This document shows positions 1-6,892 of a stretch of DNA of 7,137 bases, piece after piece (positions within the stretch are counted from its first letter, which is position 1; the number at the start of each line of letters is the position of its first letter). The notes under the pieces were generated by a model. The model saw only the letters and a program-made list of their open reading frames with translations, ran no database searches and was not told the origin of the DNA. The DNA is taken from assembly GCA_947463105.1 (NCBI GenBank), contig CANHSD010000140.1, positions 1-7,137 of the forward strand, written 5' to 3'. This DNA comes from Chitinophagaceae bacterium (GTDB lineage Bacteria > Bacteroidota > Bacteroidia > Chitinophagales > Chitinophagaceae). A program made the translations under genes and the position numbers.

Positions 1-1110
1 AGGCATATCGCCCACTGAATTGGCAGCATCCTTGGCCCTGAACTTTTGGTTCATAAATGGAGCCCGGTTTCCTCCTGGAGGTGTGATGGCATTGGCTGCA
101 GTAGGTACTGGAATCCAAAGGGAGCGACGAACATCTGTTGCCGCCATCGTATTGTACAAACTGCTGCTGATACACTTGGGATTGGTCCTGATATTCGTTG
201 AATTGTAGTTATAACTGTTGTAGGCCAAGAAAGCGGTGAAAAACTCAGTTTGATCATCAATCTGGCTGCTTCCCCACATCCACTCAGGATTTGCCCAATT
301 GGAAAACCCTTCCATCTGTTGAGCTCCTGTCATCAAAGTGAAACCTTGCCTGGCTTGGTTGGCCTTGGTTGCTGCCAATGCCCAGTTTTGTTGGGTAAGT
401 GCTACGCGGGCAAGCATACCCCTTACCACATTTACATTCAGGTTTGATTTATCTGCACGAGGTCTTGCAGTGGCAAGCAGTGTTTCTGCGGTATTCAGGT
501 CTTCATTGACCTGTTTGTACACATCAGCTACAGTGGCCCTTGGCTGCGGCTCAATGGTGGGCGTAAGTACAAGCGGTACTCCGTCAGTGTTGTTTGTGCC
601 AGTTCTGTCAAAGCGCCTACCATACATCTGCACAAGGTTAAAGTAAGCCCAACCCCTATACGCCAGGGCCTGTCCTTTGATCGCATTCTTCTCAACGTCT
701 GCCCCTGGAACCTTATCAATTCCAGCGATCAACACGTTTGCATTTGAAATGATGCGGTAGAAAAACTGGTAAGGGAAATAAGCATTACCATTTGCATTTC
801 TGTGGTCGAGCCATCTGTAGGTGGTCAGAAACCATCCATTTGATTGACCGGAGAACACGAAATCTTCTCCCATACAATCATTGTATATCATAACAGAGCC
901 GAAACCAAATGTACCCTGGTCGTTGTAACGCATGTACATGGAGCGATGGATACCATTCAGCGCAGCTGTGGCATTGGCCACGCTTTCCAATACTGAACTG
1001 GCAGCAACAGCTGTGGTGGGAACAGTTTCAAGATACTCTTTTTTACAAGAGACGGTAGTCAACACTACTGTAGCCAATCCAACGATCAAAGAAGATATTT
1101 TGATACTCAT
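1..1110 (-). CDS. SusD/RagB-family glycan-binding outer-membrane lipoprotein (3' end cut by window edge)
   Basis: The surface-exposed SusD-type lipoprotein binds oligosaccharide or other nutrient and acts as a lid on the SusC pore. The reading frame is open from ATG at 1110 to the left edge, giving 370 residues; family members usually have about 480-600, so the C-terminal part is missing. Residues 1-21 are a lipoprotein signal peptide (MSIKISSLIVGLATVVLTTVS) followed by Cys22 and KKEYLETVP, the usual SusD start after the lipidated cysteine. The segment at 145-166 (KGQALAYRGWAYFNLVQMYG) matches the hallmark first TPR helix of the family, and G177-V178-P179 fits the conserved G-x-P-L strand after it. 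The start lies 17 bases after the susC stop, so the two are co-transcribed. No Shine-Dalgarno is present (upstream is A/T-rich), as is normal in Bacteroidota. The ligand cannot be deduced. The family call is very secure. Confidence 0.95.
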   Translation of the reverse strand, partial: MSIKISSLIVGLATVVLTTVSCKKEYLETVPTTAVAASSVLESVANATAALNGIHRSMYMRYNDQGTFGFGSVMIYNDCMGEDFVFSGQSNGWFLTTYRWLDHRNANGNAYFPYQFFYRIISNANVLIAGIDKVPGADVEKNAIKGQALAYRGWAYFNLVQMYGRRFDRTGTNNTDGVPLVLTPTIEPQPRATVADVYKQVNEDLNTAETLLATARPRADKSNLNVNVVRGMLARVALTQQNWALAATKANQARQGFTLMTGAQQMEGFSNWANPEWMWGSSQIDDQTEFFTAFLAYNSYNYNSTNIRTNPKCISSSLYNTMAATDVRRSLWIPVPTAANAITPPGGNRAPFMNQKFRAKDAANSVGDMP

Positions 1111-1127
1111 TTTTATGGATTTTGATA

Positions 1128-4100
1128 TTATAAATTCACGTTTACGCCAATGTTCATCACACGGGCAGGTATATATCCCACAGAAGTTACACCGGAGAAA
1201 GATTGCATCGGATTCATGCCATTGCGCTTGGTAAACATCTGTACATTTTCAACAGCAAGAAATAGGCGTCCAGTCTGGAAAGGCAGTTTTTTCTTGCCAA
1301 AACGACCATTGAACTCATATGCCATGGTAATGTTCTGGATGTTCAAGAATGATGCATCTGTCAACCAACGAGAGCTTGTTGCTCCAAAAAAGGAAGTCTG
1401 GGCATTGTCCATGCGTGGGATATTGGTGATGTCCCCGGGTTTCTGCCAACGAGACAACATATCCCTGTGCAATGAAGCACCGTATGTTCCAGAGTGCATG
1501 TAAGCTGCATAGGTATCATCATACGTCAATCCACCAAGCTGCCAGTTCACCAATGAAGACAGGGTCAGGTTCTTGTAACGGAATGCAAAATTGAATGCAC
1601 CATACCAATCGGGGTTGGCAGTTCCAACATATCCGAAAAGGGCGTTTGTTGGATTCGTGGCTACAGTATCACCTTTGGGCATCAAGCGAAATCCTGAGGC
1701 ACCGGTATTGTTTTTGTAAAGCGCTGCTCCATCGGAAGGATCAACACCATACCATTCCCTCAGCCAGTAGTCATTGATGGAACGACCAACCATCAGCTTC
1801 TTTGTACCAGAGATGATTTCTTTCTGAGGAAGTTTGGTGATTTCATTTTTCAATGTGGTTGCATTGAACCCGAGGGTAAACGTTACATCTTTAGTGCGGA
1901 TTACATCTCCACTCAACTGAAGTTCCACCCCACGGTTGAACATGCTTCCCACGTTACGGAAAGTAGAAGAAAATCCACTTGACATCGGTAAGGGAACACT
2001 GAAGATCAGGTTATCAGAAACCCTGTTGAAATATTCAACCGAACCGTTGACCCTGTTGTTGAACAAAGTAAAGTCTGCACCAACATCAAACTGTTTGTTG
2101 GACTCCCATGTCAATCCTGCATTTCCTAAACTTGTGTTTTGAAGAACTCCAGGATTCAAGCCATTATTGCGTCCAATCGCATACAATGTTTGGTAAGGAT
2201 AAAAACCAATTCCAGCATCATTTCCGGTTGTACCATAAGAGGCCCTGAGCTTAAGGAAATTGACCCATTTAACTCCTGCCATGAAGCTTTCTTTGCTCAG
2301 CACCCAGGCACCACTTGCACTCCAGAAACGTCCCCAGCGAACGGTGTCTGCAAAACGGCTGTTGCCATCAGTACGACCGCCAAATGTGATGAAGTACTTC
2401 CCACGGTAGTCGTATTTGAAGTTGGCGAAATAACTTTCAATGGCAATATTGTCTACCTGAGAAGACAAACTTGTTGTGGTGGTGAAATTTGCCAACTCAA
2501 TGTTTCCTGTAGCCACCTGATTTTGGCGCTGGCCACTCAGGTTGTCTTCATTCAACTTATAATTTTCGTGTCCTAACAATGCTTCAAAGCTATGGTCCTT
2601 GAACTGCTTGTTGATGTTCAGGAGTTGGTTGAATGTTGTACCAACATTGGTTTGATAATCCTTGCTGGAACGACCAGAAGGGGCACCATCACCAATAATA
2701 TTATTCTGGTAGGTCAAATCATTCCTGTTGGTGTAATCGGTGGCGTAATTTGTTGTCAATTTCATCCAGTCTGTAAACTTCACTTCAGCATAGGCACGAC
2801 CATTGAATACATTTCGGGAGAACATCTCACGGCTCAGTTCATTCTCAGCAATGGTGTGACGACCACCATATGCACCAGCAGGGCGCACAAGGCCAGGAAT
2901 CGTTCCATTACCATAATCATATTGTCTGTTGCCGCTCGCATCCAAAACATAGGCACCAGGATTTGCAGGATCATATGCGTAGACAGGGAAAATCGGACCC
3001 ATGCGGGCAGCAAAAAAGAAAGGATTCACAATGGAGTTGCTTCCATCAGTTGAGGCAAAATTTCCACCACTGCTGGTAAAATTCAGGTTGGTACCTACTT
3101 TGAACCATTTGGTCAACTGAGAATTCAGGTTAACACGGGCATTGAAACGACTGAAGTCAGAGCGCTTGATATAACCATTCTCTTTGAGGTAACCAACGGA
3201 AACAAAATGATCTGATTTGTCAGAAGCTCCGCTAAAATTCATGGTGTATTCATTGCGAACACCATCGCGGGTAAGTGGTGCAAACCAATCCAGATCGCTT
3301 TCATTGTACATCATTTTCGCACTTGGATTCAATGCCCCAGTAGGAAGCATTACCTGGTTCTTGGCCAATGCATATGGATTGTATCCCAAAAGGTCAACAA
3401 TACCATTTTGACCTGCTACGAGACCAGACGCAATGTTGCTAGCAGTTGCCAATGCAACCGGGCTTGTAGCACGGTATGCAAGTGAATTCCTGTAGGATTC
3501 CCACATGAGCGGGTAATATTCGTCTGCACTAACCCTATCATAGTCGGGAATTGCACGGGAGGTAACACTGGTATTCACCTTCACACTTGCATTGGAACGG
3601 CCCTTGCGACCTCTTTTTGTAGTTATCATCACTACACCATTGGCTGCACGTGAACCATACAGTGATGTGGTGGCAGCGTCTTTAAGAATTGAGATGCTCT
3701 CTACATCATCCATGTTAATGTTGGAGATGGCAGCAGTAAACGGAACACCATCTACAACATAGAGGGGATCATTCGACGCGCTGACTGATCCAAAACCGCG
3801 GATCCGGATGGCAGGAGCTGAACCTGGTTGACCGTTTGCGGTAACTGAAGCGACACCGGGGGCAGCTCCAATCAAAGCAGAGGCAACGTTTGTCAAAGGA
3901 CGGTTTTGGATCTCTTTTGCAGAAATCTTTGCCGCACTACCTGTAAATGTTTCACGCTTGGCACTGCCATAAGCGGTAACAATCACATTATCCAGGGCTT
4001 TTGCTTCACTGACCAATGAAACGTTGACGACAGTCTGGTTGCCCAAGGCCACCTCTTTCGTTCCAAAGTCTACCGCAGAAAAGATAAGTAATTTGGCTGA

Positions 4101-4295
4101 GGACGGCACCGTGATGCTGTATTCACCTTTTTCATTCGTTGTTCCACCTCTTGTACCATTCTTTACGGATACTGAAACGTTTGTCAATGGGGTACCGGAA
4201 TCATCTGTAACCTTTCCAGAAACCTTTTTTTCCTGGGCATTGACAGAAAGCACCAAAAAGAATAGAGACAAGAAGATACCAGAGAAGATCTTCAT
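1128..4295 (-). CDS. SusC/RagA-family TonB-linked outer-membrane transporter
   Basis: This 22-strand beta-barrel type transporter imports glycan fragments or other large nutrients with TonB energy, paired with the SusD encoded just downstream. The protein has 1055 residues, a normal size. Residues 1-20 are a signal peptide ending in SVNA|Q. A carboxypeptidase-regulatory-like (CarboxypepD_reg) beta-sandwich covers about 24-95 (VSGKVTDDSGTPLTNVSV). LDNVIVTAYG at 101-110 is the TonB-box-like stretch. The plug, about 115-230, contains IRIRGFG (163-169), DPLYVVDGVPF (176-186) and the SusC signature LKDAATTSLYGSRAANG (204-220). The rest is barrel. There is no STN domain before the CarboxypepD_reg unit, so direct anti-sigma signalling is unlikely. 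The start at 4295 was chosen because it opens directly on a signal peptide; an in-frame ATG 20 codons upstream would place charged residues before it. The last residue is Leu rather than the common Phe/Tyr. Substrate unknown. Confidence 0.96.
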   Translation of the reverse strand: MKIFSGIFLSLFFLVLSVNAQEKKVSGKVTDDSGTPLTNVSVSVKNGTRGGTTNEKGEYSITVPSSAKLLIFSAVDFGTKEVALGNQTVVNVSLVSEAKALDNVIVTAYGSAKRETFTGSAAKISAKEIQNRPLTNVASALIGAAPGVASVTANGQPGSAPAIRIRGFGSVSASNDPLYVVDGVPFTAAISNINMDDVESISILKDAATTSLYGSRAANGVVMITTKRGRKGRSNASVKVNTSVTSRAIPDYDRVSADEYYPLMWESYRNSLAYRATSPVALATASNIASGLVAGQNGIVDLLGYNPYALAKNQVMLPTGALNPSAKMMYNESDLDWFAPLTRDGVRNEYTMNFSGASDKSDHFVSVGYLKENGYIKRSDFSRFNARVNLNSQLTKWFKVGTNLNFTSSGGNFASTDGSNSIVNPFFFAARMGPIFPVYAYDPANPGAYVLDASGNRQYDYGNGTIPGLVRPAGAYGGRHTIAENELSREMFSRNVFNGRAYAEVKFTDWMKLTTNYATDYTNRNDLTYQNNIIGDGAPSGRSSKDYQTNVGTTFNQLLNINKQFKDHSFEALLGHENYKLNEDNLSGQRQNQVATGNIELANFTTTTSLSSQVDNIAIESYFANFKYDYRGKYFITFGGRTDGNSRFADTVRWGRFWSASGAWVLSKESFMAGVKWVNFLKLRASYGTTGNDAGIGFYPYQTLYAIGRNNGLNPGVLQNTSLGNAGLTWESNKQFDVGADFTLFNNRVNGSVEYFNRVSDNLIFSVPLPMSSGFSSTFRNVGSMFNRGVELQLSGDVIRTKDVTFTLGFNATTLKNEITKLPQKEIISGTKKLMVGRSINDYWLREWYGVDPSDGAALYKNNTGASGFRLMPKGDTVATNPTNALFGYVGTANPDWYGAFNFAFRYKNLTLSSLVNWQLGGLTYDDTYAAYMHSGTYGASLHRDMLSRWQKPGDITNIPRMDNAQTSFFGATSSRWLTDASFLNIQNITMAYEFNGRFGKKKLPFQTGRLFLAVENVQMFTKRNGMNPMQSFSGVTSVGYIPARVMNIGVNVNL

Positions 4296-4446
4296 AAAAA
4301 TTAATTTGTGCGAATTTAAAAGTACTTTCTTAGGTTCTGGAGCAGTGTAGAACATTTAAGAATAAAACTTTATTCATTTTTCCACAAAAATTATTTATGA
4401 TAAAAGTGCAAGTAAAGTAATACTGATCTCTATTACGCCCAGTGGC
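4296..4446 (-). promoter_or_regulatory. Upstream region of the susCD operon
   Basis: These 151 A/T-rich bases separate the DUF3179 stop from the susC start, long enough for a separate promoter. On the minus strand, TTG at 4411-4409 followed 15 bases later by TAATTTTTG (4393-4385) loosely resembles the Bacteroidota -33/-7 promoter (TTTG ... TAnnTTTG), but the spacing is short and the -7 box has one extra base. A palindrome, GAATAAA-AC-TTTATTC on the plus strand (4360-4375), could be an operator. AGTACTTTTAA at 4326-4316 (minus strand) also occurs upstream of the glycosidase gene. A weak 6-bp inverted repeat, GTAATA...TATTAC (4417-4436), lies 10 bases past the DUF3179 stop, but it is too A/T-rich to call a terminator. 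That a promoter lies in this gap is an inference from gene spacing; the exact boxes are uncertain. Confidence 0.35.
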
Positions 4447-5625
4447 TTACTTGTGCCGTTTGCTTCCAGGGTGAAAATACTCCCAGGAATGAACATACTC
4501 TTGGTAGCTCTTTATTTTTTCCAGTGAAGCTCCTTTCAATTTTCCTTCTATGCACGTGCCATTGTAGTCCCATATTGATTGACTATTCAAGTCAATGATT
4601 GAATCATTTCGAAGGCTAAAGTTGAGTATATCATTCTTGATTTTTCTGCTGTAGGTATGGAAAGAAGCGGAATCATTTTCCAATAAAATAACCAAAGGAA
4701 GATTGGGCAATGAATCTTGCATTAATCTTAGATCGACCAGCTGATTCCAGTCATAAGCTTTAGCAATCAAGTCTGTTTCAATACCGACAATCCATGATTT
4801 AGGATTCCAAGAGGCAGTATCCCTTTTTGTGAGATTGCTTTTTGAATTGCCCTTGTCATAATTATCCATTTGTACATATGATGACTTGAATTTTTCATCA
4901 CCTTGTAAAATCAGTGATTTGGGGAACCTTCGTAACCATGCATTCAGGGCTACTTGCTCTGAATTAACTTCACTCAGTCTCTTCCCCTTTAATGGGCCGG
5001 CTATGCATTCTCCGGTAGATTGCCTCCACCAACTTTTTGTGGTTTCATCTTCAAACATGGCATTGAAATGATCCATGCCCACCAAGCGAAACTTTTCATG
5101 CTTTCCGTTCACAACCGGATTGAATACCCGTCCGGTTCTGCAGACTGTACAATAGGTTACCATTACCGGAATCGAATTGATGGTGTCGACCACTTGATGG
5201 TGATAGCCAATCAACTGAATGGGGTAAGCCCTTGCTTCGCCGTTCAACTCAATACCAATGACCAGTTTATCTCTTCCTATTGTATTTGAATCTGCAGTAG
5301 ACAATTTGATGGTTGTCGGTTGATAAAACATTTTATCAGCTTCCATCTTGAAAGTGAACACATAAAAAAGTAGGATATAGAGAAGGCCTACAATCACCAA
5401 TAGTATCTTGGTAATTAATTTGCCATTCCGCATTGCCATATAAAAAGGAAAAGCTATCAAGGAAAGACCTATACAACGAATGAGCCATTTATTCGTACCC
5501 AAAAAATAAGCCAAATCAATTGAGTCAAACTCCTGACTGCCAGGCATTGGCATGATGAGATAGACGCGGAGTATTTCAAATGCAATAAGGAAAAGCAGTC
5601 CAAAGAATGGTAAAATAATTCTCAT
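4447..5625 (-). CDS. Membrane-anchored DUF3179 domain protein
   Basis: This is a 392-residue protein of unknown function. Three hydrophobic segments at about 3-25, 47-65 and 71-92 anchor it in the inner membrane; the rest is soluble, and its side of the membrane is not certain. Residues about 110-390 match the DUF3179 family as I know it: VIGIELNGEARAYPIQLI (122-139), MVTYCTVCRTGRVF (155-168) with the C159-x-x-C162 pair, and SWWRQSTGECIAGPLKG (198-214). A second, weaker copy of the same unit follows: IVGIETDLIAKAYDWNQL (279-296) mirrors 122-139, and IWDYNGTCIEGKLKGASL (351-368) mirrors 199-217, but the CxxC is absent from the second copy. The C-terminus, EYVHSWEYFHPGSK (376-389), fits the usual W-x-x-F-x-P ending. 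The ATG at 5625 begins directly in the first hydrophobic segment. The gene is on the same strand as susC but 151 bases away, so a shared transcript is possible but unproven. No biochemical role is established for the family. Confidence 0.85.
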   Translation of the reverse strand: MRIILPFFGLLFLIAFEILRVYLIMPMPGSQEFDSIDLAYFLGTNKWLIRCIGLSLIAFPFYMAMRNGKLITKILLVIVGLLYILLFYVFTFKMEADKMFYQPTTIKLSTADSNTIGRDKLVIGIELNGEARAYPIQLIGYHHQVVDTINSIPVMVTYCTVCRTGRVFNPVVNGKHEKFRLVGMDHFNAMFEDETTKSWWRQSTGECIAGPLKGKRLSEVNSEQVALNAWLRRFPKSLILQGDEKFKSSYVQMDNYDKGNSKSNLTKRDTASWNPKSWIVGIETDLIAKAYDWNQLVDLRLMQDSLPNLPLVILLENDSASFHTYSRKIKNDILNFSLRNDSIIDLNSQSIWDYNGTCIEGKLKGASLEKIKSYQEYVHSWEYFHPGSKRHK

Positions 5626-5874
5626 GATTTAAAGTTAGGAAAACCTTTTAATATGGTGATGGATTCACTAGAATGGAACATCGTATTGAAATCAGAGAAT
5701 CGTAGTACTTTTAATGATGCGATTTACTTCTTTATTTATTCTATTTTTAACTACGAGCAAAGTAGTAAATACCAAATCACAGGCACCATGGCGTTGATAG
5801 TTAAGTTATAAAATCATACAGAGGCGCACGAAACAATACATACAAATGAACTTCTAAACCAGTAAATTACAACA
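5626..5874. promoter_or_regulatory. Divergent intergenic region between the DUF3179 and GH117-like genes
   Basis: The 249 bases separate two outward-facing genes and must hold promoters for both. For the plus-strand glycosidase, a possible pair is TTG at 5686-5688 and TACTTTTA at 5706-5713 (Bacteroidota -7 consensus TAnnTTTG with a terminal G-to-A change), 17 bases apart; this would leave a leader of about 155 bases. That -7-like box sits within AGTACTTTTAA (5704-5714), shared with the susC upstream region. A short inverted repeat, ACTAC-N7-GTAGT (5750-5766), could be an operator or chance. Both start codons are preceded by A/T-rich sequence without a Shine-Dalgarno. I see no small ORF with coding character, RNA gene or terminator here. 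The region is regulatory by position; the specific boxes are weak. Confidence 0.35.
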
Positions 5875-6882
5875 ATGAAATATTGTATCGTTTTTTGTAT
5901 TGTTTGCCTTTGCCGGCTGGATTCAATGTTTGCACAGACCCTGGATATAGCATCCACAAGAGAGAAATTTTCAAAAATTGAATTCTTGTACGACACTCTG
6001 TCGGGCATTGGATATGAAAAAGGGTGTACCCGTCGTGATCCAAGTGATGTCATAAAAGTCGGAGGCACTTGCTATGTGTATTATACCAAAATATATGGAC
6101 GATCGCCTGGATATTGGGGTACCGTCTGGTATGCCACATCAAATGATGATGGGTATCACTGGAAAGAGCAAGGTGAAATATTGGGCGTAGGCAAAAAGGA
6201 CATGTTTGATGCTCAGGCAACTTTTACGCCAAATATCTTTTGTTCTGAGGGCATATATTACTTGTATTATACAGGTGTGAAACCAACTCCCGGAAATGCA
6301 AAAGGTGAATTTGAGAACAATTCCACCACTGACGTTACCGCCATTGGAGTCGCCATGTCTGCGTCTCCCAATGGTCCTTTTAAAAGGGTTTCTGAGGAGC
6401 CCATTTTAACAGTAAGCATTGAGCCTGAAAAATTTGACAGCTACCGGGTAGATGATGCAGCGCTGTTGTATAGAGATGGTTTATACTGGCTTTACCATAA
6501 AGGAAGAAGCAGGGTGCATGATAAAGAAGGCCCTGTTCACACACAAATGGGGGTTGCTCATTCAAGCTCCCCTAAAGGTCCGTTTATCAAATACAGCAAA
6601 CCCGTTTTGCCTCAAAGCCATGAGGTTATGATCTGGCAGGAAGGTTCAGGCATTGGTGCACTTTCTTCATTAAGCGGTACTTTGGAATATGCACCCGATG
6701 GAATTGATTTTACCAGCAAGCCCTTATTGGTGAAACTAAAGTCCTTTCCTAAGGCCCCAGGTGCTTACAGAGCTGATTTAACTTCCCCCAGTAGAATAGG
6801 AGTTGGCCTTAGCTGGGGAATTTCAATGGTGATGAACAATGATGAGTGTTATTTGATACGATATAAAACACATACAAGATAA
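5875..6882 (+). CDS. Secreted GH117-like (GH43-related) five-bladed beta-propeller glycoside hydrolase
   Basis: The protein probably cleaves a terminal sugar from an oligosaccharide in the periplasm or outside the cell. It has 335 residues. Residues 1-20 are a signal peptide (MKYCIVFCIVCLCRLDSMFA|Q). The mature part shows propeller blades with repeated W/YATS-x-D-G and SP-x-GPF/K motifs: RRDPSDVI (53-60), VWYATSNDDGYHW (84-96), FDAQATFTPNIF (111-122), MSASPNGPFKR (161-171), FDSYRVDDAALL (187-198), HSSSPKGPF (229-237), SHEVMIW (248-254) and APDGIDF (273-279). From memory of GH117 (alpha-1,3-L-neoagarooligosaccharide hydrolases), the order RRDPS, then HKVHDP, then GHEV-x-W matches. Asp55, Asp194 and His249, with Glu250 or Glu256, are the likely active-site residues. 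The usual HKVHDP stretch reads YRVDDA here, so specificity may differ and agar activity should not be assumed. The gene is divergent from DUF3179 and only 10 bases from a convergent regulator-like gene. Membership of the GH43/GH117 superfamily is secure; the exact family is likely. Confidence 0.78.
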   Translation: MKYCIVFCIVCLCRLDSMFAQTLDIASTREKFSKIEFLYDTLSGIGYEKGCTRRDPSDVIKVGGTCYVYYTKIYGRSPGYWGTVWYATSNDDGYHWKEQGEILGVGKKDMFDAQATFTPNIFCSEGIYYLYYTGVKPTPGNAKGEFENNSTTDVTAIGVAMSASPNGPFKRVSEEPILTVSIEPEKFDSYRVDDAALLYRDGLYWLYHKGRSRVHDKEGPVHTQMGVAHSSSPKGPFIKYSKPVLPQSHEVMIWQEGSGIGALSSLSGTLEYAPDGIDFTSKPLLVKLKSFPKAPGAYRADLTSPSRIGVGLSWGISMVMNNDECYLIRYKTHTR

Positions 6883-6892
6883 ATTATGGAAA

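Noticed and set aside
2139..3053. Two long plus-strand ORFs (145 and 153 codons) inside the susC gene.
   Set aside because: They are antisense to a well-supported SusC coding region, lack recognisable domains, and have Cys/Ile-rich composition typical of shadow frames.
4296..4355. N-terminal extension of SusC by 20 codons to an ATG at 4355.
   Set aside because: It would put a polar, Pro/Lys-rich stretch before a complete signal peptide; the ATG at 4295 begins directly at that peptide.
4417..4436. Inverted repeat GTAATA-N8-TATTAC as a terminator for the DUF3179 gene.
   Set aside because: The stem has only six mostly A-T pairs and no clean T-run follows; too weak to call.
5814..6068. Minus-strand 84-codon ORF overlapping the start of the glycosidase gene.
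   Set aside because: It is antisense to the signal peptide and first blade of the enzyme and has no domain or convincing start region.
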